DNA from: Bacteroidales bacterium
Lineage (GTDB): Bacteria > Bacteroidota > Bacteroidia > Bacteroidales > UBA932
DNA: 42,399 nucleotides
Direction of reading: 5' to 3'
Assembly (NCBI GenBank): GCA_017616475.1
Contig: JAFZYD010000018.1
Coordinates: 1 to 42,399 of the forward strand
The translations under genes were made by a program, and so were the position numbers. The number at the start of each line of letters is the position of its first letter. Within the stretch, counting starts at the first letter, position 1. Positions 7,575-17,566 of the stretch are shown one piece after another. Under the pieces are notes generated by a model. The model saw only the letters and a program-made list of their open reading frames with translations, did no database searches and was not told the DNA's origin.

Positions 7575-10097
7575 TTAAAATTGTTGTCCTATAGTAAAGT
7601 GGAACTGGCTCTTGTCTTCGGTAGGGCCCGCGTCAAATCCATAACCCCAGTCGACGCCGAGCATACCGACAACCGACAGGAACACGCGGAGGCCGACGCC
7701 GGCAGCGCGCTTGATTTGGAACGGGTTAAACTCTTTAATGTCGGACCAGCAGTTACCGCCCTCCAGGAAAGCCAGGGCAAAGATGGTAGACTGCGGCTTG
7801 AGCACAATGGGGTAACGCAGTTCGACAGTGAACTTGTCGTATACATTACCTGCGTAAGCTCCGTTCTTGTAGGGGGTGAGGGAATAATCCTCGTAACCGC
7901 GCAGCGAAATTACGTCGTTGCCGTAGGTGTTGTAGCCCGACATACCGTCGCCGCCCACCAGGAAGCCCTCGAACGGCGAGTAGCCCCACTTGCGGTTGTA
8001 ATAGCCCAGATAGCCGAAGTGCGCCGCGGTCATAAGCACCAGGTTGCCCGCAATGGAAACATAGTTGCGGCCGGAGAAGGTCCACTTGTTATATTCCAGC
8101 CAGCGGTAGTGGTCCTGATCGCTCATCTTGGAATAATCTATATCCTTCTTGCGCAGCAGCGAATACGGCGGGGTAAGCTGCACGCTGAAAGTCAGATCCT
8201 GGCCCACGCGAGGGTAAATCTGCTGGTCTATGGACTGACGCGACAGCGAGAATGTGTAGTGCAGGTTGTTGTAGTGGCCGTCGGTGAACACATAGTAGCG
8301 GTACCAGTTGTTCAGGTTGTAGAACTGCCAGCCCAGCGAGTGGTATACCGTAAAGTAGTTGTCGGGCCATTTGAGGCGGTTGCCCAACCCGATGGAAAAG
8401 CCCCCGACCTCCATATAGCGGTCGTCGTTGTAAATTGCGTACAACTGCGAAATGTAGGAGTTTGTCTGACGGGTGAAATAGGCCGACACGCTGAGTGAAG
8501 TCGGCTTCTTGCCGAACAGCCAGGGCTCCATAAAGCTTGCGGAGAGGGCCTGATAATAGGTACCGTTGGTCTGGTAGCGGAACGCCAGGGTCTGGTTGTC
8601 GCCCAGAGGCACGGGTTTCCACGCATCCTTGCGGAAGAAGTTGCGGGTGGAGAAGTTGCTGAAGTTGATGCCGACCGTGCCCACGAAGGTGCGCGCGCCC
8701 CAGCCGCCGGAGAGCTCCAGCTGGCTGTTGGACTTCTCCTCTACATTATAAGAGATGTCCACGGTGTTGTTCATAGGGTCGGGAATCAGGTTCCAGCCGG
8801 TCCCCTGCTCCACTATCTTTTCTGCATCGAAGTTGCTCATAGTACCCAGCTCGCGGATGGAACGCTCGAAATCCTGCTGGGAATAGAGGAAGCCCGGGCG
8901 GGTGTACACCGCACGGCGGATAACCCGCTCGTTGGTGATGTTGTTGCCGCTGATTAGAACGTTGTTGAAGGTAGCCTGCTTGCCCTCCACCATACGGATC
9001 TCCACATCCACGGAGTCGCCTACGATGGTGGTCTCCACGGGAGTCACGTTAAAGAAGAGGTAGCCGTTGTTGCGATAGAGCGAAGCCACCGCCTGCTCGT
9101 CTTCCTTGCCGCCGCCCTGGAGTCGGTGGTTCAAAGTGACTATGTCGTAAACATCGCCCTTGTTTATGCGAATCACGCTGTTGAGCTGTTCCGCGGTGTA
9201 CACGGAATTGCCGGTCCAGGTGATGTTGCGGAAATAATACTGGCGGCCCTGGTCAATCTTGAAGTTGATGCCCAATTTGCCGTCTTCAATCGTATAGATG
9301 GAATCCTTCACGATGCGGGCGTCGCGATAGCCGCGCTCGTTGAAGGCGTCTATCAGAGTGATCTTGTCGTTGGGATATTCCTGCTCGTTGAATTTCTTGC
9401 TGTTGAAGAAGTTGTACCAACTGCGGTCCTTGGTCTTCTTCATAGATTTGTCCAGCTTGTACTTGTCGATGCCCTCCACACCTTCGTAGGTGATGGTGCG
9501 GACGCGCACCTTGGGGCCGCGGTTAACGTCGAACGTGACACGCACGGCGTTGTTGATTACGGAATCCTCCTCCGTCTTGACATCGACGGCGGCGTTGTTG
9601 TAGCCCTTTTCCTTATAATAATTCTTTATGACGCCCACCGAGCTGGAGATTACATAATCGGAAAGCTCGCCGCCGCGCTTAAGGTTGAGCTTCTCCTTGA
9701 GATCGTCCTGCTCGCTCTTTTTGACGCCGTGGTAGAGCCAGGCCGACACGCGGGGGCGCTCCTTGACGTCGATGCGCAGCCAGGCGGTGTCGCGGGCCAC
9801 CGAAAGGGAATCGATATAAAAGCCGACGTTCTGGAAATACTTTTGATTCATCATCGCCGCCAGTTTGAGGGCTACCTCCTCGCTGGGGACGCTTATGGTG
9901 CTGCCGACACGGAAGCCGGCCAGAGATTTGATGCGGGAATCGTCCAGATACTGGTTTCCGGAAACAGAGACGCCGCCAATCACATAGGTCGCCGGTTTGG
10001 TGTAATCGACTGTAATATCGCTTGCATCAATCTTTTGCTGCGCCAGCAGTGCCAGCGGGAGCAACATCAACAGAAATATAATCGCTGTACGTCTCAT
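7575..10097 (-). CDS. bamA: Outer-membrane protein assembly factor BamA
   Basis: The 840-residue protein is the central pore of the BAM complex that folds beta-barrels into the outer membrane. It has a signal peptide (about 1-20), five POTRA-like repeats from about residue 35 to 455 (each with a VSGN-, YEGV- or WTGN-like first strand) and a C-terminal Omp85 barrel. The barrel contains SLRGYEDY, matching the VRGF/Y motif of the lid loop, and the protein ends in FHFTIGQQF with the terminal aromatic residue of BAM substrates. Its start overlaps the uppS stop by one base (TAATG). Two OmpH-like chaperone genes follow, and bamD lies elsewhere in the window. Confidence 0.95.
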   Translation of the reverse strand: MRRTAIIFLLMLLPLALLAQQKIDASDITVDYTKPATYVIGGVSVSGNQYLDDSRIKSLAGFRVGSTISVPSEEVALKLAAMMNQKYFQNVGFYIDSLSVARDTAWLRIDVKERPRVSAWLYHGVKKSEQDDLKEKLNLKRGGELSDYVISSSVGVIKNYYKEKGYNNAAVDVKTEEDSVINNAVRVTFDVNRGPKVRVRTITYEGVEGIDKYKLDKSMKKTKDRSWYNFFNSKKFNEQEYPNDKITLIDAFNERGYRDARIVKDSIYTIEDGKLGINFKIDQGRQYYFRNITWTGNSVYTAEQLNSVIRINKGDVYDIVTLNHRLQGGGKEDEQAVASLYRNNGYLFFNVTPVETTIVGDSVDVEIRMVEGKQATFNNVLISGNNITNERVIRRAVYTRPGFLYSQQDFERSIRELGTMSNFDAEKIVEQGTGWNLIPDPMNNTVDISYNVEEKSNSQLELSGGWGARTFVGTVGINFSNFSTRNFFRKDAWKPVPLGDNQTLAFRYQTNGTYYQALSASFMEPWLFGKKPTSLSVSAYFTRQTNSYISQLYAIYNDDRYMEVGGFSIGLGNRLKWPDNYFTVYHSLGWQFYNLNNWYRYYVFTDGHYNNLHYTFSLSRQSIDQQIYPRVGQDLTFSVQLTPPYSLLRKKDIDYSKMSDQDHYRWLEYNKWTFSGRNYVSIAGNLVLMTAAHFGYLGYYNRKWGYSPFEGFLVGGDGMSGYNTYGNDVISLRGYEDYSLTPYKNGAYAGNVYDKFTVELRYPIVLKPQSTIFALAFLEGGNCWSDIKEFNPFQIKRAAGVGLRVFLSVVGMLGVDWGYGFDAGPTEDKSQFHFTIGQQF

Positions 10098-10783
10098 TAA
10101 TTCACCTTTCCATATCTTCTGTCCCTGGCAGCGAAGCTGTCCAAGGCAGCGTTGAAATCATCTTCTCTAAAATCAGGCCAAAGTTTGTCGGTAAAATAAA
10201 ACTCGGTGTAGGCGCATTGCCAGAGCATATAATTGCTTATGCGCTGCTCCCCCCCGGTGCGTATCAAAAGGTCCGGATCGGGAATCCCGGCGGTGGCCAG
10301 GTAGCTCTCCAGCGGGCGCTGCCCAGCCCCCCCGGCGGCAGCAAAATCGCGCGCATAGCGCTGAGCCGCCTGCTCTATGTCCCACTTGCCGCTATAGCTA
10401 AACATAAGAATTAGCGTATGGTCCTTATACTGGGCGGTTTCTGCCTCGGCTGCCTCTATCTCATTGCGGAGCCGGGGGGTAAGACGGTCCATATCGCCTA
10501 TAACCTTGAACCCGACCTCGTTCTCGTGAAACTCGGGGAGCTCCTTGCGGATGTTGTAGGACATAAGGTCCATTATGGCGGCGACCTCCTTCTCCGGCCT
10601 GTTCCAGTTCTCCTGGGAGAAGGTGTAAAGACTCAGGTATTTGACATCGCGCTTGACGGCGGCCTTCATACAGGCCCGGACGCTCTCGGCGCCTGCGGCG
10701 TGGCCCGCGCTGCGGGAAAGCCCCTTGGCGGTGGCCCAGCGGCCGTTTCCGTCCATTATGATAGTTACGTGACTAGGCTGCAT
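10097..10783 (-). CDS. uppS: Isoprenyl transferase (undecaprenyl diphosphate synthase)
   Basis: The cytoplasmic enzyme adds isopentenyl units to farnesyl diphosphate to make the C55 lipid carrier for peptidoglycan and surface glycans. At 228 residues it is slightly short for the family but has all main motifs: IIMDGNGRWA with the catalytic Asp11, GHAAGAESV, LYTFSQENWNRP, and RTGGEQRISNYMLWQCAYTEFYF near residues 175-200. A short Ala/Gly-rich loop replaces part of the usual region before RTGGE. It lies 3 bp after nadK and overlaps bamA by one base, in an envelope-biogenesis operon. Confidence 0.95.
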   Translation of the reverse strand: MQPSHVTIIMDGNGRWATAKGLSRSAGHAAGAESVRACMKAAVKRDVKYLSLYTFSQENWNRPEKEVAAIMDLMSYNIRKELPEFHENEVGFKVIGDMDRLTPRLRNEIEAAEAETAQYKDHTLILMFSYSGKWDIEQAAQRYARDFAAAGGAGQRPLESYLATAGIPDPDLLIRTGGEQRISNYMLWQCAYTEFYFTDKLWPDFREDDFNAALDSFAARDRRYGKVN

Positions 10784-10786
10784 ACG

Positions 10787-11605
10787 CTAAAAAGTGTTCC
10801 TCTTGTCCTCGCCCCAAAGCAACTTGTCTTTGATGGCGTCTATAAAACCGGCATTGTTGAACGTGATGCAGTTTGCACAATAATCGGCCTTGGTCACCTT
10901 GAATGTGCTCCCCACCGGCACCTCGAAGGAGGTGTTGTCCAGCGTTACTACCCCTTTCTGCGACGACTTTGCCCCGAAGGATATGGTCAAATCGGACTCC
11001 GCGGGAGTCACGATGGGCCGCACGTTCAGGTTGTGTGGCGCGATGGGGGCTATTATAAAGACATCGGAATCGGGAGTCACGATGGGGCCGCCCACGCTTA
11101 GCGAATAGGCGGTGCTGCCAGTAGGGGTGGAAACCACTACGCCGTCCGCCCAATAGCTGGGCAGCCGCCCTTCCCCGATGCCAATTTCTATGCGGAGCAT
11201 AGCGGGGTTCTGGCGCTGGATAGAAAATTCGTTGAGCGCGTAGGGGTATATGCCGTGAGGAACGGCGTCGCTTTCGACCTTTAACAGAATGCGTTTCTGC
11301 ACACAATAGCGCCCCTGCAGCAAATCTTCTATCCAGGCGTTCTCCCCCTCCTCCACCTTAGCGGAGGTAAGGAAGCCCAGCCTGCCGAAGTTGATGCCCG
11401 CGATGGGCACCGAACTGCCGCGGAGCAGGTTTATGGCCCGCAAAAAGGTCCCATCGCCGCCCAGAGCCAGCACCGCGTCGGTGCCCGCCTCCAGATTGCC
11501 CTGGAACACATAGGTGCGCGCTCCGCCGGCCGCCAGCCGCCTAAGCAGGAACCAGACGCGCTCGTCGTCCTTGTCAAGATTGCGTCCGTAAATGGCTATT
11601 GTCAT
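10787..11605 (-). CDS. nadK: NAD kinase
   Basis: The enzyme phosphorylates NAD to NADP in the cytoplasm. It has LALGGDGTFLRA near residue 55 (the GGDGT nucleotide-binding motif), GINFGRLGFL, ALNEFSI and DGVVVSTPTGSTAYSLSVGGP. I chose the ATG at 11605 (MTIAIYGRN), giving 272 residues; a longer in-frame start at 11692 would cross the promoter boxes. It is the first gene of the run nadK, uppS, bamA, ompH, ompH and is divergent from pdxJ. Confidence 0.95.
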   Translation of the reverse strand: MTIAIYGRNLDKDDERVWFLLRRLAAGGARTYVFQGNLEAGTDAVLALGGDGTFLRAINLLRGSSVPIAGINFGRLGFLTSAKVEEGENAWIEDLLQGRYCVQKRILLKVESDAVPHGIYPYALNEFSIQRQNPAMLRIEIGIGEGRLPSYWADGVVVSTPTGSTAYSLSVGGPIVTPDSDVFIIAPIAPHNLNVRPIVTPAESDLTISFGAKSSQKGVVTLDNTSFEVPVGSTFKVTKADYCANCITFNNAGFIDAIKDKLLWGEDKRNTF

Positions 11606-11623
11606 CAGTTCAATTTTAACCCC

Positions 11624-11656
11624 CAAAATTAGCATTTTATATAGGTATTCACCAAA
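11624..11656 (-). promoter_or_regulatory. -33/-7 promoter for the nadK operon
   Basis: On the minus strand TTTG (11653-11656) is followed after 21 nt by TAATTTTG (11624-11631), matching the Bacteroidota -33 and -7 elements. The -7 box ends 18 nt before the nadK ATG. Confidence 0.6.
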
Positions 11657-11662
11657 AATATT

Positions 11663-11670
11663 TACTTTTG
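11663..11670 (+). promoter_or_regulatory. -7 promoter box for pdxJ
   Basis: TACTTTTG matches TAnnTTTG and ends 15 nt before the pdxJ ATG, which would leave only a very short 5' untranslated region. The upstream half of this promoter overlaps the nadK promoter. Confidence 0.5.
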
Positions 11671-11685
11671 TATTCCTATACCGAT

Positions 11686-12399
11686 ATGACAAAGCTCAGC
11701 GTCAACATAAATAAGTTCGCGACATTGCGCAACAGCCGCGGCGGCAACCTGCCCGACGTTACACGGGCCGCGTTGGATTGCGAGCGCTTCGGGGCACAGG
11801 GCATCACCGTGCACCCCCGCCCGGACGAGCGCCATATACGCTACAGCGACGCGCTGGAAATCAAGCCGTTGCTAAAGGTGGAATTCAATATAGAAGGCAA
11901 CCCGATAGATAAATTCATAGATTTGGTGTGCAAGGTGCATCCCGCCCAGGTCACCCTGGTGCCCGACGCCCACGACGCCATTACCTCCAATGCCGGCTGG
12001 GACACCGTGGCCCACGCCGCATTCTTGAAAAAGGTTTGCAAAATTTTCCAGGGCGAGGGCATCCGTTGCTCGATTTTTGTTGATCCCGACCCCCGGATGG
12101 TGCAGGGCGCGGCGGAAATCGGCAGCGACCGCATAGAGCTCTACACCCAGGCCTATGCCGAGATGTACCCTGTGAACCGCGAGCAGGCCGTGGAGCCGTA
12201 CTACAATGCGTGCTGCGAGGCGGTGCGCTGCGGTCTGGAGGTGAACGGAGGCCACGACCTCAACCTGGCCAACCTGGCATATTTTAAACAGACTATGCCG
12301 CGCCTGGACGAGGTCTCGATTGGCCACGCGCTTATTTGCGACGCCCTCTATATGGGGCTGGAGCAAACCATCGCCGCATATTTGAAACAACTTGAATAA
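11686..12399 (+). CDS. pdxJ: Pyridoxine 5'-phosphate synthase
   Basis: PdxJ closes the pyridoxine ring from 1-deoxyxylulose 5-phosphate and 3-amino-2-oxopropyl phosphate in the DXP-dependent vitamin B6 route. The 237-residue protein has [17 protein letters not shown] at the N-terminus, [14 protein letters not shown] with the catalytic-loop histidines, [15 protein letters not shown] and [12 protein letters not shown] near the end, all typical. The ATG at 11686 is chosen because the family begins with M-x-x-L-S-V-N-I; an in-frame ATG at 11668 would lie inside the promoter. It is followed after 30 bp by an OmpH-like gene and then purC. Confidence 0.95.
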   Translation: MTKLSVNINKFATLRNSRGGNLPDVTRAALDCERFGAQGITVHPRPDERHIRYSDALEIKPLLKVEFNIEGNPIDKFIDLVCKVHPAQVTLVPDAHDAITSNAGWDTVAHAAFLKKVCKIFQGEGIRCSIFVDPDPRMVQGAAEIGSDRIELYTQAYAEMYPVNREQAVEPYYNACCEAVRCGLEVNGGHDLNLANLAYFKQTMPRLDEVSIGHALICDALYMGLEQTIAAYLKQLE

Positions 12400-12429
12400 G
12401 AATAATCATTAAAAAACAAGAATCATAAA

Positions 12430-13065
12430 ATGAAAAAGACTCCCCTTATCCTCAGCATCATTGCTTTGGTAGTAGCGCTTGCCGCTGCAGTTATGTCCAT
12501 TCTGAAACCCGATTTTTCCAAGAAGAAAACCGCTTCCGATACTGAGGTAGACCTCACCGACACCAGCGGCATTACCGCAGCAGCCGGCGACATTGTATAT
12601 CTGCAGCTGGATTCGCTGGTTGTAAACTACGATATGTACAACGATCTTATGACCGCTTTTCAGAGCAAGGCCCAGGGCATTCAGGACGATTTGGCAAAGC
12701 GTTCCCGCAGGCTTGAGAGCGATGCCAAGGCATTCGAGAGCAAATACCAGAAGGGCCTTATGACCCGCAGTGCCGCAGAAGAAGAGAGCAACAAACTTGC
12801 ACAGCGCCAGCAGAACCTCCAGAACGACGCCGCAAAGAAGGATGCCGAACTGCAGGAGGAGCAGGCAGTGCTAAACAATCAGGTTTACTACGCCATTAAA
12901 GATTTCATCGAGAAATATAACGAGGAGCATCAGTACTCCCTCATTCTCACCACTTCCGGCGCAACCAACACCGTGCTCAACGTGAACCGCGGCCTGGACA
13001 TCACCGCCGACGTGCTCAAAGGTCTCAACGAAGAATACATCAAGAACCGCAACAACGCAGAGTAA
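12430..13065 (+). CDS. Membrane-anchored OmpH/Skp-like protein
   Basis: This is the third OmpH-type protein of the window, 211 residues. It begins with a hydrophobic segment (about 6-26, [19 protein letters not shown]) that lacks a clear cleavage site and so looks like a signal anchor. A Thr/Asp-rich linker follows, then [16 protein letters not shown], a long Gln/Ala/Glu-rich coiled coil (about 75-150) and the closing [18 protein letters not shown] and [16 protein letters not shown]. OmpH members of this longer anchored type are common in Bacteroidales. Its stop overlaps the purC start by one base (TAATG). A holdase role tethered to the inner membrane is inference. Confidence 0.82.
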   Translation: MKKTPLILSIIALVVALAAAVMSILKPDFSKKKTASDTEVDLTDTSGITAAAGDIVYLQLDSLVVNYDMYNDLMTAFQSKAQGIQDDLAKRSRRLESDAKAFESKYQKGLMTRSAAEEESNKLAQRQQNLQNDAAKKDAELQEEQAVLNNQVYYAIKDFIEKYNEEHQYSLILTTSGATNTVLNVNRGLDITADVLKGLNEEYIKNRNNAE

Positions 13066-14018
13066 TGGCTGCCGTAACCCATACCGAATTTGACTTTAAC
13101 CGTTGCAGCGGCAAGTATGTCGGCAAGGTGCGCGACGTGTACACCGTTGCCGACAAATATCTGGTGATGGTCGCCACCGACCGCATCAGCGCCTTCGACG
13201 TGATACTGCCGGAAGGCATCCCTTATAAGGGCCAGGTGCTCAACCAGATAGCTTCGTCGTTCCTGGATCTCACAGAGGACATCGTGCCCAACTGGAAGAT
13301 AGCCTCCCCCGACCCTATGGTGACGGTGGGCTACAAGTGCGAAGGGCTCCCGGTGGAGATGATTGTGCGCCGCTGCCTGACCGGCAGTGCGTGGCGCAGC
13401 TACAAGGCGGGCGCCCGTGAGATTTGCGGCGTCCCCATCCCGGAAGGGATGCGCGAGCACGAGCGCTTCCCCGAGCCCATCATAACCCCCACCACCAAGG
13501 CAGAGATTGGTGAGCACGACCAGGACATCAGCAAAGAAGAGATAATTGCCCGCGGCATTATGAGCCGTGAAGAATACGAGAAGCTGGAAAAAATCGCCGT
13601 CGCGCTGTTCAAGCGCGGCGAAGAGATTGCTGCCAAGCACAATCTGATGCTGGTGGACACTAAATATGAATTCGGTTATTTAAACGGTGAGCTGTGCCTG
13701 ATGGACGAAATCCACACTCCCGATTCTTCCCGCTATTTCTACGCCGACACCTATCAGGAGTTGTTCGAGAAGTGCCTGCCCCAGAAACAGCTTTCCAAGG
13801 AGTTCGTGCGCGAGTGGTTGATGGAAAACGGCTTTTGCGGCAAGGAGGGCCAGAAGGTGCCCGAGATGACCGCAGAGAAAGTTACAGCCATCAGCGACCG
13901 CTACATCGAACTATACGAAAAGATAACTGGCAAGAAGTTTGTCAAGGAACCCTACGACAATATTTACGACCGCATCGAGTGCAACGTAAAAAATATGCTC
14001 GCTAGGTTGGAACTCTAA
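13065..14018 (+). CDS. purC: Phosphoribosylaminoimidazole-succinocarboxamide synthase
   Basis: PurC joins CAIR and aspartate with ATP to make SAICAR in purine synthesis. The 317-residue protein shows [19 protein letters not shown], a region with [37 protein letters not shown] and [13 protein letters not shown], all canonical and in order. The length matches the Bacteroidota form, which is longer than the approximately 240-residue enterobacterial enzyme. It starts at the last base of the upstream OmpH-like stop codon, so the two are translationally coupled although functionally unrelated. Confidence 0.95.
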   Translation: MAAVTHTEFDFNRCSGKYVGKVRDVYTVADKYLVMVATDRISAFDVILPEGIPYKGQVLNQIASSFLDLTEDIVPNWKIASPDPMVTVGYKCEGLPVEMIVRRCLTGSAWRSYKAGAREICGVPIPEGMREHERFPEPIITPTTKAEIGEHDQDISKEEIIARGIMSREEYEKLEKIAVALFKRGEEIAAKHNLMLVDTKYEFGYLNGELCLMDEIHTPDSSRYFYADTYQELFEKCLPQKQLSKEFVREWLMENGFCGKEGQKVPEMTAEKVTAISDRYIELYEKITGKKFVKEPYDNIYDRIECNVKNMLARLEL

Positions 14019-14028
14019 TTTCGCAGAT

Positions 14029-15792
14029 ATGAAAAAGACCTGTGCCCTTATCCTCTGCCTTATGCTGCTGGCCGCCGCGCCCGCTGCAAAGGCCCAGCAG
14101 TTCGTACCCGCCGCAGTGGAAATTTCCAATTCGAAGGTGCGTATAGACGGCAAAGTATATTACGAGCACAAGGTCAAGGAGAAACAGACCCTCTATTCCA
14201 TTTGCAAGGCCTACGGCGTCGATCTCCAGGAGGTTTCCAAAATTAATGCGGACCAGTTGGAGAACGGCCTGAAAGTGGGCGCACTGCTGCTGATACCTAC
14301 CGGCGGAGTTCCGGACGAGAAGGAAAGTCAGGCTCAGGCGCAGCCCAAGGCCAAACCCGATGTAAAACAGGAATACAACAGCGGGAAGTCGGAGCCGGAA
14401 CTCTCCGGAGCCGAAAAGGCCCACGCCGCCGCGGTGCAGCAAGGCGAAGTGCGGTATATCCGCCACCGCGTGAAGTGGTACGATTCGATGCTGATGCTCT
14501 CCCTCAAATACAAAGTTTCGCAGGAAGACATAATTGCAGCCAACAACCTGGATTCCAGAACCTTGGTTGTAGGACAGATTCTCAAGATTCCCGTAAGTGA
14601 CTTCTCCGAGATAGACGACAACGAGATGATTGAGATTACAGAGGAGGAGACCTTCGAGGCCGAAGACGGCACCGGCAATTCCGACACAATAACCATTACC
14701 GATTGGGTGGAGCCGGAAGAGGAAGAGCCCGCCATCGTGCCATTCAACGGCACCGCCCGCATTGCCCTCGTGCTGCCCATCGCGTCCCGCACCAACTCTC
14801 CCTCCGGCAACTTCCTGGATTTCTATGCCGGCATACTTATGGCGCTCAACGAAATCAAATCCAGCGGCATAAGCATCTACCTCAAGGTGATTGATATGGC
14901 GGACTACGACAGCTGCCTGCAGTTGGTAGAGAAAGCCGGCCTGGACAAGTTCGACTTTGTGATAGGCAACTTCTCGGTAGAGAACATAGAGGTTGTGGCG
15001 GACTACTGCGACGCCCACCGCGTGCCCCTCATCTCACCTATGGACCAGAAAATAGAGGAAGTTGCATATTACCACAAATATCTCATCAACGTCCCGCTGT
15101 CGTCATCGACCCAGACTATGCGCCTGGCGGAATCCATCCAATACCGGCCCTCCAAGGACAATGTAATTGTATGGGGCGAAAACGGCGAGACCAGGGGGAC
15201 GTTCCATAAAGAAATCACCCACTGTCTGGATTCGCTGGGCATCCCCTACTCCACGGTGGGCGGCGGCATCAGCCGCAACGGCGGCAGCGGCGTCCGCGAG
15301 AATCTGGTTTCGGGCAAACGCAACCACGTGATTATCACCTCCGAGAGGGAGACCGTGGCTGCCGACGCAGTGCGCAACACCGGTATGATTGCCCGCGGCG
15401 GCCAGTACGACATCACAGGCTATACCAGCCACAAGGCCCGCCGCTTCGAATCCATAGACCAGGAACTGTTCCAGAGGATGAACGCCCGTTTCTGCCTGGG
15501 CTATTATGTAGACTATACCGACGAGGCGACACGAGACTTTGTGCGCCGCTACAGGGCTCTCTACAACATAGAACCCGGCCCGTTCGGCTTCCAGGGATAC
15601 GACATTGCCAATTACTTTGTAAAAGCTCTGTCCAAGTATGGTTCCGATATGATTAACGGAATAGGCAATATGCCCGGCAGCGGCCTGCAACTCAACTTCC
15701 GCTTTGACAGGCGCACAGAAGAGGGCGGAATGTTCAACGAAGCATCCCGCAACATAGATTACGAAGACGGTGGAATTACTTTACGTAGGTAA
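14029..15792 (+). CDS. LysM-domain protein with periplasmic-binding (type I) fold
   Basis: The 587-residue protein has a signal peptide (1-22), two LysM modules (about 44-91 with HKVKEKQTLYSICKAYGV, and about 141-190 with HRVKWYDSMLMLSLKYKV), an acidic linker, and a C-terminal region (about 243-580) resembling receptor-family or branched-chain amino-acid-binding proteins (IALVLPI, FLDFYAGILMALNEI, FVIGNFS, PLISPMD). LysM modules bind peptidoglycan, so the protein probably sits on the wall in the periplasm; similar two-part proteins are common in Bacteroidales but uncharacterised. It starts 10 bp after purC and overlaps the convergent M24 gene by 17 bp. Confidence 0.8.
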   Translation: MKKTCALILCLMLLAAAPAAKAQQFVPAAVEISNSKVRIDGKVYYEHKVKEKQTLYSICKAYGVDLQEVSKINADQLENGLKVGALLLIPTGGVPDEKESQAQAQPKAKPDVKQEYNSGKSEPELSGAEKAHAAAVQQGEVRYIRHRVKWYDSMLMLSLKYKVSQEDIIAANNLDSRTLVVGQILKIPVSDFSEIDDNEMIEITEEETFEAEDGTGNSDTITITDWVEPEEEEPAIVPFNGTARIALVLPIASRTNSPSGNFLDFYAGILMALNEIKSSGISIYLKVIDMADYDSCLQLVEKAGLDKFDFVIGNFSVENIEVVADYCDAHRVPLISPMDQKIEEVAYYHKYLINVPLSSSTQTMRLAESIQYRPSKDNVIVWGENGETRGTFHKEITHCLDSLGIPYSTVGGGISRNGGSGVRENLVSGKRNHVIITSERETVAADAVRNTGMIARGGQYDITGYTSHKARRFESIDQELFQRMNARFCLGYYVDYTDEATRDFVRRYRALYNIEPGPFGFQGYDIANYFVKALSKYGSDMINGIGNMPGSGLQLNFRFDRRTEEGGMFNEASRNIDYEDGGITLRR

Positions 15793-17563
15793 GCAGCCAG
15801 GTACGCTCCTCTTCTGAGAGGTCGTCTTTCAGACTCTCATAAACCTTTGTATTATAGGCCTTGAGCCACTCTTTTTCTTGCTCGTTGAGCAGGGAGAAGT
15901 CCACCGCGCGCGTGTCTATTGGAACGAGGGTGAAGGTTTCGAAGGCGTAGAAAGTGTTGCACTCCGTTTTGGTGAACGGCACCACGTGCACGGCGTTCTC
16001 CGTGCGGATGCCGTACTTGCCCTCTACATAAACAGCAGGCTCGTCGGACATAACCATTCCGGGCTGCAGGGCGATGGGGCTGTACTCCATCCGGATTTGG
16101 GGCGACTCGTGCACGCACAGCCACTGCCCTATGCCGTGGCCGGTGCCGTGGAAATACATTTTGCCGGTGCGGTACATAGGGCCGCGGGCCAGAATGTCCA
16201 GTTGGCAGCCGCGCGTCCCCTCCGGGAAAATGGCCTGTGCAAGGGCTATCATCCCCTTAAGCACAAGGGTATAATCTTCTTTCTGCCCGGCGGTGGGCTC
16301 TTCGCCTCCCAAAAAGATGGTGCGGGTAGTGTCGGTAGTGCCGTAAGGATAGTGGCTCCCGAGGTCCATCAGCAAGAAGCCGCCGCCGGCAATGCGGGCA
16401 CTGGATGCCTCGTCGGTAAAGCTGTAATGGGCGCTTGCGGCATTGGCATTCCAGGCCACTATAGGCTCGAAACTCTCGCCACGGTAGTTCTCGCTGGCGC
16501 TCTTGATTTCCAGCAGCTTTTGGGTAACGGAGTATTCGCTGAGGCGGCCGCTGCAGTAGTTATCGTAGATAAACTTGAGCAGGCGGACCCAGCAGACGCC
16601 GTCCTGCCGGAAGGCGCGGCGGAACCCTTCTGCCTGCACTGCGTTCTTGCATGCTCGCAGCATAGCTATGGTGCCTCCGACCGTGGGGTCCGGCAAAACG
16701 CCGGGGCCCTTGATTAAGTTGTATTTGTTGATAGCGCAGCAATTGTTGCTGACTATGCGCACTGTTGAGGCCGGCAGCGCTGCAAGAGCACCGTCTATCT
16801 CGCCGTAAGGACGCACCTCAACCCCTTGGTCAGCCAGATAGGCGGCTGCCTCTGCGGTGAGATTCTCCCTGCGGCAGAAAAGAGTTATCCCATTGTCGGT
16901 CAATAGACAGTAAGAAAGCGCAACGGCGTTGTATTCGATGTCGCCGCCGCGGATATTCAGCAGCCACATTATCTCGTCGCAGAAGCTTATGAACAGAGCG
17001 AACGGCCCCTCCTCGCCAATGCGTTCCGCCACGGCGGCATATTTCTCCTTCACGCTCTGCCCAGCATATTCTTCTTTGTGCAGTACTATAGGGCTGTTCC
17101 CCAGACCCGGGCGGCCCTCCCACAACTGGTCGAACGGGTCCGTGAAGGTCTCCAGCGGCATCGGAGCGAGTTCGCGGCGGTAAGTGGCAAAATCGTCGTA
17201 GCTGAACAGGTCGCCGTCAACGCCCACCTTGTAGCTGCAGGGGTCGGCGCCTGCCGCCTTGCAACAGGAGGCAATCCACTGCGGAATGGCGGGGGTGCCT
17301 GGCATTTTGAGCTTCATCAACACTATGCCGCTCCCTGCCAGCTGGCGCTCCGCCTGCAAAAAATAGCGGCTGTCGGTCCAAAGGGCCGCTTCTGTGGCGG
17401 TCACCACCAGAGTGCCGGCGCTGCCGTCGAAACCGCTGAGATATTCCCTTACCTTGAACATGTCGGGCACATATTCGTCAAAGTGACAATCATTCGAGGG
17501 AACGATTGTCACTTGAAGGCCCCTGGAGGCCATCCAGGAGCGCAATTGCTGCAAACGGCTCAT
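15776..17563 (-). CDS. Xaa-Pro aminopeptidase, M24 family (long, three-domain form)
   Basis: The 595-residue enzyme has the length and layout of the eukaryote-like aminopeptidase P1: two creatinase-like N-terminal domains (from SRLQQLRSWMASRGL to about 300) and a C-terminal pita-bread metallopeptidase domain. The five metal ligands are visible: Asp in LMDLGSHY, Asp in TTDTTRT, His in GTGHGIGQW, Glu in DEPAVYVEG and Glu in IRTENAV. It removes an N-terminal residue before proline. There is no signal peptide, so it is cytoplasmic. It is the last gene of the trxB to M24 run; its 3' end overlaps the LysM gene tail to tail by 17 bp. Confidence 0.9.
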   Translation of the reverse strand: MSRLQQLRSWMASRGLQVTIVPSNDCHFDEYVPDMFKVREYLSGFDGSAGTLVVTATEAALWTDSRYFLQAERQLAGSGIVLMKLKMPGTPAIPQWIASCCKAAGADPCSYKVGVDGDLFSYDDFATYRRELAPMPLETFTDPFDQLWEGRPGLGNSPIVLHKEEYAGQSVKEKYAAVAERIGEEGPFALFISFCDEIMWLLNIRGGDIEYNAVALSYCLLTDNGITLFCRRENLTAEAAAYLADQGVEVRPYGEIDGALAALPASTVRIVSNNCCAINKYNLIKGPGVLPDPTVGGTIAMLRACKNAVQAEGFRRAFRQDGVCWVRLLKFIYDNYCSGRLSEYSVTQKLLEIKSASENYRGESFEPIVAWNANAASAHYSFTDEASSARIAGGGFLLMDLGSHYPYGTTDTTRTIFLGGEEPTAGQKEDYTLVLKGMIALAQAIFPEGTRGCQLDILARGPMYRTGKMYFHGTGHGIGQWLCVHESPQIRMEYSPIALQPGMVMSDEPAVYVEGKYGIRTENAVHVVPFTKTECNTFYAFETFTLVPIDTRAVDFSLLNEQEKEWLKAYNTKVYESLKDDLSEEERTWLLTYVK

Positions 17564-17566
17564 ACC

